From positions 310,001 through 374,000 of the forward strand of contig JAEUKI010000075.1 of NCBI GenBank assembly GCA_016793325.1: a DNA stretch of 64,000 nucleotides. The letters run 5' to 3'. Made by a program: the position numbers and the translations under genes. This document shows positions 59,544 through 64,000 of the stretch, in pieces (position 1 is the first letter of the stretch; every line of letters starts with the position of its first letter). The notes under the pieces were generated by a model. The model was given only the letters and a program-made list of their open reading frames with translations. It made no database searches and was not told the DNA's origin. The stretch is from Myxococcales bacterium. GTDB lineage: Bacteria; Myxococcota_A; Polyangia; Polyangiales; Ga0077539.

Positions 59544-61382
59544 ATGAACGGCATTCGACTTTTTGCCCCAATACTGCTTTGCGCTGCGATCGCGGCTTGC
59601 TCCGAACCCAACATGATCGTGACTCCGTCCGACGGCGGAGGAACAGACGGGAGTGGGGCGTGCGCCAACGGGCAGTGGTCCTGTATGCCCGGCTCGCAGA
59701 TCGCTCGGCAGTGCGACGGGCGCGGCGGATTTCGCGCGATGGTCGACTGTTCGGCGATGGGGCGATCGTGCATCAACAACCTTGGGTGCGGCGTGTGCTC
59801 GCCGGGCGCTCGCCAGTGCAAGAGTGGCGATCCCAACACGACGCAAGAGTGCGCGTCGGACGGCAGCGGGTGGGTCGATGGCGCGACGTGCAACGCCGCC
59901 GCGGGCGAGACATGCATGGGAGGCGTGTGCCGCGGGCGGTGCAGCGACCTCGGAAGCTCGTATCTTGGGTGCGAGTACTGGCCGACGATCACGTCGAACA
60001 GCGTGCTCGACAACGGGTTCTTCTTCTCGGCGGTCGTGGCCAACCCCAACACGTACGACGTGAACGTGCGCGTCGAGGGAGGGGCCCTGACGTCGCCGCG
60101 CGAACGCGTGATCGCGGCGGGCGCGGTGGAGGCGATCAATCTTCCGTGGGTGCCGCAGTTGAGCAACAACGACCCGCGGATGTGTCCGGCTTCGGGCTGC
60201 GAAGGGCGCAGCGCGCGCGTGCCGGGAGGTGCGTTTCACCTGACCTCCAACGGTCCGGTCGCGGTGTATCAGTTCAACCCGCTGCAGTTTGCGAAGGTGA
60301 TGAACGCCTCGCGCCAGTCGGACTTCTCTTTCTCGAACGACGCTTCGCTCTTGATGCCGCAGGGCGTGTTGTCGCGCCAGTACATTGTTGTTGCCCCGCC
60401 GAACGAGCGCTTCGTAACGCCCGATCCTCTCGACAACGACGCGTGGGCAGGAGCGTTCGTTGCGATCGTCGGTGTTCAACCGGAGGGCACCAACAATGTG
60501 ACGGTTCGCCTCACGGCTGCCGTGCAGGACCCCGCGAACCCGGCACGGACAATCGGGCCGGGCGAGGTGAGCTTCCAAATCGATCGAGGTGAGGTCGTCC
60601 AACTCGTGGGCGCCCCGCGAGCGGGTGATCTTACGGGCACACTCATCAACGCCGCTGGCCCGGTGGCGGTGTTTGCTGGCCACGACTGCGCGCGCATTCC
60701 GTCGCAAAACCCAGCGTGCGATCACGTCGAAGAGCAGCTCTTCCCGACGACGACGTGGGGACGAACGTACGCGGTGACGCCGTTCCGTGACCGTCCGACG
60801 CAGGCCAACCACCAGATTCGAATCGTGGCACAACGCGACGGCGTGATGCTCTCGTTCGACGGAATTCCCGCGCCGGCCGACTGCACCCGGATGCTCAATC
60901 AGGGCCAGTTCTGCCAGTTCGAGACGCAGACGCCGTTTCAAGTCACTGGTACGCAGCCCATCTTGGTCGCCCAGTTCATGCGCGGGCTCGGCAGTATGGC
61001 CGCGTGCGCGTGCAACGGGAGCACGTGCCCGATGAGCCCTGCGTGCGTCGGCGATCCTGCGATGGTGCTCGAGGTTCCAACCGATCAGTACCGGAGCAAC
61101 TACAACTTTTTGATTCCAAGCAGCTACCAGCAGAACTACATCAACGTGACCGCGCCGCGCGGCGCGATGATCATGCTCGACGGCAACATGCTGATGGCCA
61201 CGCCCATCAACGTCGGCGCGAACCTGGTGATGTATCACCTGCCTGTGATGCCCGGACAGCACAGCATTCGCGCGATGACCGACCTCGAGCGCTTCGGTCT
61301 CAAGGTGTACGGCGTCGCGTCGTTTACGAGCTACGCGTTCCCCGGCGGGCTCGACCTCGCGCCGATCTCGCCGCCGGGCTGA
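59544..61382 (+). CDS. IgGFc-binding-domain-like lipoprotein
   Basis: A 612-residue lipoprotein from ATG at 59544, signal LLCAAIAACSEP. The first 150 residues are cysteine-rich (CANGQWSCMPGSQIARQCDG, CGVCSPGARQC, AGETCMGGVCRGRCSD). The rest has the IgGFc-binding-type beta-sandwich layout: GFFFSAVVANPNTYDVNVRV, PVAVYQFNPLQFAKVMNAS, ARAGDLTGTLINAAGPVAVF-like PRAGDLTGTLINAAGPVAVF, AGHDC, and TTTWGRTYAVTPFRDR. The similarity suggests a large surface-exposed binding protein. It is the third of three consecutive surface lipoprotein genes. Confidence 0.85.
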   Translation: MNGIRLFAPILLCAAIAACSEPNMIVTPSDGGGTDGSGACANGQWSCMPGSQIARQCDGRGGFRAMVDCSAMGRSCINNLGCGVCSPGARQCKSGDPNTTQECASDGSGWVDGATCNAAAGETCMGGVCRGRCSDLGSSYLGCEYWPTITSNSVLDNGFFFSAVVANPNTYDVNVRVEGGALTSPRERVIAAGAVEAINLPWVPQLSNNDPRMCPASGCEGRSARVPGGAFHLTSNGPVAVYQFNPLQFAKVMNASRQSDFSFSNDASLLMPQGVLSRQYIVVAPPNERFVTPDPLDNDAWAGAFVAIVGVQPEGTNNVTVRLTAAVQDPANPARTIGPGEVSFQIDRGEVVQLVGAPRAGDLTGTLINAAGPVAVFAGHDCARIPSQNPACDHVEEQLFPTTTWGRTYAVTPFRDRPTQANHQIRIVAQRDGVMLSFDGIPAPADCTRMLNQGQFCQFETQTPFQVTGTQPILVAQFMRGLGSMAACACNGSTCPMSPACVGDPAMVLEVPTDQYRSNYNFLIPSSYQQNYINVTAPRGAMIMLDGNMLMATPINVGANLVMYHLPVMPGQHSIRAMTDLERFGLKVYGVASFTSYAFPGGLDLAPISPPG

Positions 61383-61582
61383 TCGCTTCGTGACGCCCAC
61401 CAAATCAAGATCGCTCACGAAACACAGCATCGACGACCGCAGGGGGTAGCGCGGTCGACGACGGCACGCCGGGGAGGGCGCGCGGTTCGACGCACGGCGA
61501 CCGCCATGGCGGCGGCGCGCTCCGCCACCTGGTGGCCGCCAGGGGGGCACGCGTAGATCTCTGTGAATCTGGGCGAAAATCG

Positions 61583-62509
61583 ATGGCGCGGCGACTGCAT
61601 CGGTCTGGCTCGATGCGACAACCGTTCGACGCGTCCGCGAAGGCGCTCATCGACGCGGCGCTGTTCGGCGTCTGCGAGGTGACGTTGCAGGCGCCGACGA
61701 CGCCGGACACGATGTACATCGATGCTGTCGTCGTTCCCATCGCAGGGCGCGAGTCGCTGCTCTCGCGGGGCCTCTTGGGGCGGCTGTCTCTCGACCCATG
61801 CTCGATCGAGGTGTTCTCGTCGACGCCCACGCGACTCGACGTCGATCACTGCGCAGCGCGAACGCTGTACGCTGGCGTGAAAGCGAAGCGGTCGCTGCGT
61901 CTCTGGGTCGTGTCGCCAGGCGTTCCACGGTCGGCGATCGACGGCTGGGAGCTGAAGAATCGCCGTGGATGGCCGCGCGGAGTTCACCTCGGCCCGGTGG
62001 CCTCCGTCGTTGTGTTGTCCCAATTGCCTCGGACGCGCGACACGCTCTTGCTGCGGCTGATGAGCAGCGGAGAGAGGCTTCGAGACGCTGTGCGAGACGC
62101 TCGCTCGTTGCCGACCGACGCGTGGGAGCGACCGATCATCGACAACGTCTTGTTGCAGATGAATCGCGACCTGCACAGAATGACCGGTGAAGGATCTTCG
62201 AGCGCGGAGGAGCTGCAGATGCGATACGCAGAATTGGTGAAGATCAACGAGGCCGAACGCGCTCAGTGGCGCGCAGAGGCCACGGCAGAGGGACACGCCG
62301 CCGGACACGCTGCCGGACACGCTGCTGGACACGCTGCCGGACACGCTGCGGGACGCGCGGAGGCGCTTCGCACAGCGATCGCGGACCTCTGTGACCTGCT
62401 CGAAATCGAGCTGACCTCGACCCGTCGTGCGTCGCTCGAGGCCATGTCAGCCGACGAGCTCGACGAGCTCCGGCTCGTGTTGAAGCGCGATCGGCGCTGG
62501 CCCGGCTAA
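61583..62509 (+). CDS. Rpn-like protein with (GHAA)5 repeat
   Basis: A 308-residue protein from ATG at 61583; ATG at 61613 (MRQPFDASAKALIDAALFG) is a reasonable alternative. The N-terminal 150 residues (VTLQAPTTPDTMYIDAVVVP, VFSSTPTRLDVDHCAART, RSLRLWVVSPGVPRSAIDGW) and the whole architecture resemble Rpn/YhgA-type PD-(D/E)xK putative nucleases or related DUF families, but catalytic residues are not certain. The C-terminal part has QWRAEATAEGHAAGHAAGHA-type coiled repeats, i.e. five GHAA units, then RAEALRTAI. Rpn-family proteins typically end in such Arg/Ala/Glu/Gly repeats. The function is tentative. Confidence 0.62.
   Translation: MARRLHRSGSMRQPFDASAKALIDAALFGVCEVTLQAPTTPDTMYIDAVVVPIAGRESLLSRGLLGRLSLDPCSIEVFSSTPTRLDVDHCAARTLYAGVKAKRSLRLWVVSPGVPRSAIDGWELKNRRGWPRGVHLGPVASVVVLSQLPRTRDTLLLRLMSSGERLRDAVRDARSLPTDAWERPIIDNVLLQMNRDLHRMTGEGSSSAEELQMRYAELVKINEAERAQWRAEATAEGHAAGHAAGHAAGHAAGHAAGRAEALRTAIADLCDLLEIELTSTRRASLEAMSADELDELRLVLKRDRRWPG
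62291..62350 (+). repeat. Five 12-bp tandem repeats inside Rpn-like gene
   Basis: Five consecutive 12-bp units starting at 62291, 62303, 62315, 62327 and 62339, consensus GGACACGCTGCC, coding for Gly-His-Ala-Ala. Units differ only at the last bases or one inner base. Being in multiples of three, loss or gain of units would change protein length without a frameshift. Confidence 0.92.
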
Positions 62510-62685
62510 ACCAATCCCGCGACCGTCGTCGTTGGGTTCTCTCTCCGCGGCATTGGTTTGGACTGGATTTCGACGGTCTTTCCGCCGTCGATCCGCTCGG
62601 GCATCTGCGATGCCCATCGCGGGCGCGCGGGATCGAGCAGCTCCGCCTTCCGTTGGGTACACGCCACACAACGATCCCTGGACAT
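62506..62685 (-). CDS. Possible small protein overlapping Rpn-like gene end
   Basis: A 59-residue frame from ATG at 62685, ending at 62506, opposite the last 4 bases of the Rpn-like gene and across the downstream gap. It reads MSRDRCVACTQRKAELLDPA, then RPRWASQMPERIDGGKTV, then EIQSKPMPRRENPTTTVA and GLV. There is no Shine-Dalgarno, and third-position GC is modest for this genome (about 73%), so I regard it as doubtful. Confidence 0.3.
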   Translation of the reverse strand: MSRDRCVACTQRKAELLDPARPRWASQMPERIDGGKTVEIQSKPMPRRENPTTTVAGLV

Positions 62686-62732
62686 TGCCCAGGAGGTGGC
62701 TCGATGCGTGTCGTCCTTCCAACGGGGCTTCG

Positions 62733-62758
62733 CGGCAGGGGCGGTCCTGCCGTTTGTT
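62733..62758 (+). terminator. Candidate rho-independent terminator
   Basis: CGGCAGG (62733-62739), six-base loop, CCTGCCG (62746-62752): a perfect 7-bp stem followed by TTTGTT (62753-62758) on the plus strand. It is 224 bp downstream of the Rpn-like stop and about 44 bp before the end of the next minus-strand gene. It may end the Rpn-like transcript. Confidence 0.5.
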
Positions 62759-62801
62759 GGCGAGGCGTGCGCGGAGTCGCGTGTGTATCGCTGCGCCTCG
62801 C

Positions 62802-64000
62802 TCAGCGCGTGGCGCGCTCGAAGGCCTCGCTCACGCGGCGGCGAACGGCCACGCTTGCGTGCGCGATGGCGTCGCTGTCGTTCTCCGCGCGCGAGGCCTC
62901 ACGAAGCCACGCGATCGCTCCGGCTGCGCGTAGCTTCGCGAGCTCGCTCGCGAGCGCTTCGCCCGCGCGCGGATTGCGAAACCAATCCTCGTCGAATCCG
63001 TCCCGCAGCCTCGCGTGGAGCGTCGCTTCGACGAGCGCTCCGAGCACGTTCGCCTCGGCGCGGCGCTCGAGGGTCGCGGCTGCGACGTGCGAGGCCCAAA
63101 TCGGATCGGGCGCCGAGAACACCGCGCGCACGTGCGCGTCGCGCAAGCGCGTCGCGAGCTCTGGCTGCGCGCCGAGCACCGCGCGAGCGAAGGCCACCTC
63201 GGCGCAGCTTCGGCGGAGCTCGAAGAGCGCTCCGTGAAGCCCCGCGCGCGCGACGACCGCGGATTGCGCGGGGTCCACGCCGAGCTCGCGCGTGACGAAC
63301 GGTCGCTCGAAGAAGAGCGCCTTGCCGAGCGCGTGCGCGGCCGTCCTGTGGATGCGGTCGACCCCTGCCCGAGCGGCGATCGACGGCTCGTTTGGCAACA
63401 CAAGCGCGAGCGCTTCGGCCCACGCCGCGGCGAGCCTCGCGCCGCCGAGGACCGTGGCGTCTTCGTCGCCGACGAGCACGACGCGGACGCCCTCGCGGTC
63501 GATACGCACACGAATTCGAGTCGCGTCCGGGCTCGACGACTCGACGCGATCGACGATCTTCGCCATCGCGTCGCCGAGGCCCACGCGCGCGATCCAGCGA
63601 GCGCACGACGCTCCGCGGTCACCCAGGGCGATCTGCGCGCTCGCGCGCGGCTGCGAGAGCGACCGCAGTCGATCGTCGAACGCGAGCGACCGCCGCCGCG
63701 CGTCGACGACCCGCTCGGTGAGCCCGCACTCGCGAAGGGCCCACGCGTCGAGCTCCTCGAAGGGGCCGTCGGTGGTGGCGAGGACCGCGTCGACCGCGCT
63801 CGCGGCCGGCGCGTGCCCGAGGCCGAGGCGATCGAGGAGCGCGTCTGTCGGCGTGATCGACAACGACGCCGCGCAGTCGCGGAGCGAATCGACTGCAGCG
63901 CGAGCCTCGGCGAAGTGGTCGCCAGCGCGCGCGGTGGCGGCGCTCCAGATGGCGCGGCGGCGCGCGTCTTCGCGCTCGAGGGTCACCACCGACTCGAGGG
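62802..64000 (-). CDS. Large helical protein of unknown function, 5' end outside window
   Basis: An open minus-strand frame of at least 399 codons entering from the right window edge; a GTG at 63989 is not necessarily the start, since the frame continues upstream (LES before VVTLEREDARRR). The product is helical and Ala/Arg-rich: LREDARRRAI-like LEREDARRRAIWSAATARAG, DHFAEARAAVDSLRDCAASL, SLAFDDRLRSLSQPRASAQI and FERPFVTRELGVDPAQSAVV. There is no signal peptide in the visible part, and no catalytic motif is seen. The function is unknown. Confidence 0.7.
   Translation of the reverse strand, partial: LESVVTLEREDARRRAIWSAATARAGDHFAEARAAVDSLRDCAASLSITPTDALLDRLGLGHAPAASAVDAVLATTDGPFEELDAWALRECGLTERVVDARRRSLAFDDRLRSLSQPRASAQIALGDRGASCARWIARVGLGDAMAKIVDRVESSSPDATRIRVRIDREGVRVVLVGDEDATVLGGARLAAAWAEALALVLPNEPSIAARAGVDRIHRTAAHALGKALFFERPFVTRELGVDPAQSAVVARAGLHGALFELRRSCAEVAFARAVLGAQPELATRLRDAHVRAVFSAPDPIWASHVAAATLERRAEANVLGALVEATLHARLRDGFDEDWFRNPRAGEALASELAKLRAAGAIAWLREASRAENDSDAIAHASVAVRRRVSEAFERATR

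Noticed and set aside
62691..62760. Good Shine-Dalgarno and ATG at 62704 on the plus strand
   Set aside because: The frame runs into the antisense of the minus-strand gene, contains a terminator-like hairpin, and gives an Arg/Val/Ala-rich product without recognisable features.
1..64000. tRNA or rRNA genes
   Set aside because: No cloverleaf-type or conserved rRNA sequence was noticed by eye. A short or unusual tRNA could still be missed without a search program.

Overview
The window is a gene-dense (about 58 protein genes), very GC-rich chromosomal segment of a bacterium that looks like a myxobacterium (Myxococcota, probably a Polyangiales or Sandaracinaceae-type lineage; this is inference). 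Supporting signs are: some fifteen predicted lipoproteins, many with an Asp/Ala/Gly-rich linker after the lipobox cysteine; Myxococcus-type cysteine-rich repeats (CDDGN...DGC); a TIGR02996-type repeat-companion protein; FG-GAP and IgGFc-binding-like surface proteins; and a membrane Ser/Thr kinase. No tRNA, rRNA, CRISPR array, transposase, integrase or phage gene was recognised.

Layout. 1-6.6 kb: a propeller lipoprotein (cut by the window edge), a Tat-exported Fam20C-like kinase, a 39-cysteine lipoprotein, a leucine-rich TIGR02996-type protein and a TonB-like protein. 6.9-11.1 kb: sdhA-sdhB without a membrane-anchor gene, then a secreted alpha/beta hydrolase. 11.2-15.3 kb: small enzymes with a WYL and a LysR regulator. 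15.3-19.6 kb: a TPR-methyltransferase fusion and a coupled trio (pentapeptide repeat plus two unknowns). 19.6-22.4 kb: a tightly overlapping PstS-like / sulfatase-modifying-factor-like / MOSC operon. 22.6-29.8 kb: flavin reductase, deoxynucleoside kinase, FG-GAP membrane protein, cyclic-nucleotide-binding protein, Lgt, and a flavoprotein plus membrane 4Fe-4S protein pair.

29.85-30.53 kb is a non-coding stretch built from nested inverted repeats and a 25-bp tandem repeat, lying just before a transmembrane Ser/Thr kinase gene. It is the most unusual structure in the window. 32.3-36.1 kb (minus strand) links an ArsR-methyltransferase fusion, adenosylhomocysteinase and nicotinate phosphoribosyltransferase, with two clear palindromes that look like operators. 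37-39 kb: phosphatidylserine synthase and a DTW-domain tRNA-modification enzyme with a long extra C-terminal region. 40.1-46.6 kb is a minus-strand operon DUF4350-MoxR-DUF58-rsmA-histidine kinase. 46.9-50.3 kb holds two real genes shorter than 60 codons, a ferredoxin and envelope lipoproteins. 50.5-55.8 kb: SelO, an LpoA-like lipoprotein and an M14 carboxypeptidase. 55.9-61.4 kb: three consecutive large cysteine-rich or FG-GAP surface lipoproteins. 61.6-64 kb: an Rpn-like protein with a GHAA repeat and a gene cut by the window edge.

Taken together, the genes mix central metabolism (succinate oxidation, SAM recycling, NAD salvage, deoxynucleotide salvage, phospholipid synthesis) with an unusually large cell-surface inventory, and the enzyme that lipidates it (Lgt) is encoded in the same window.
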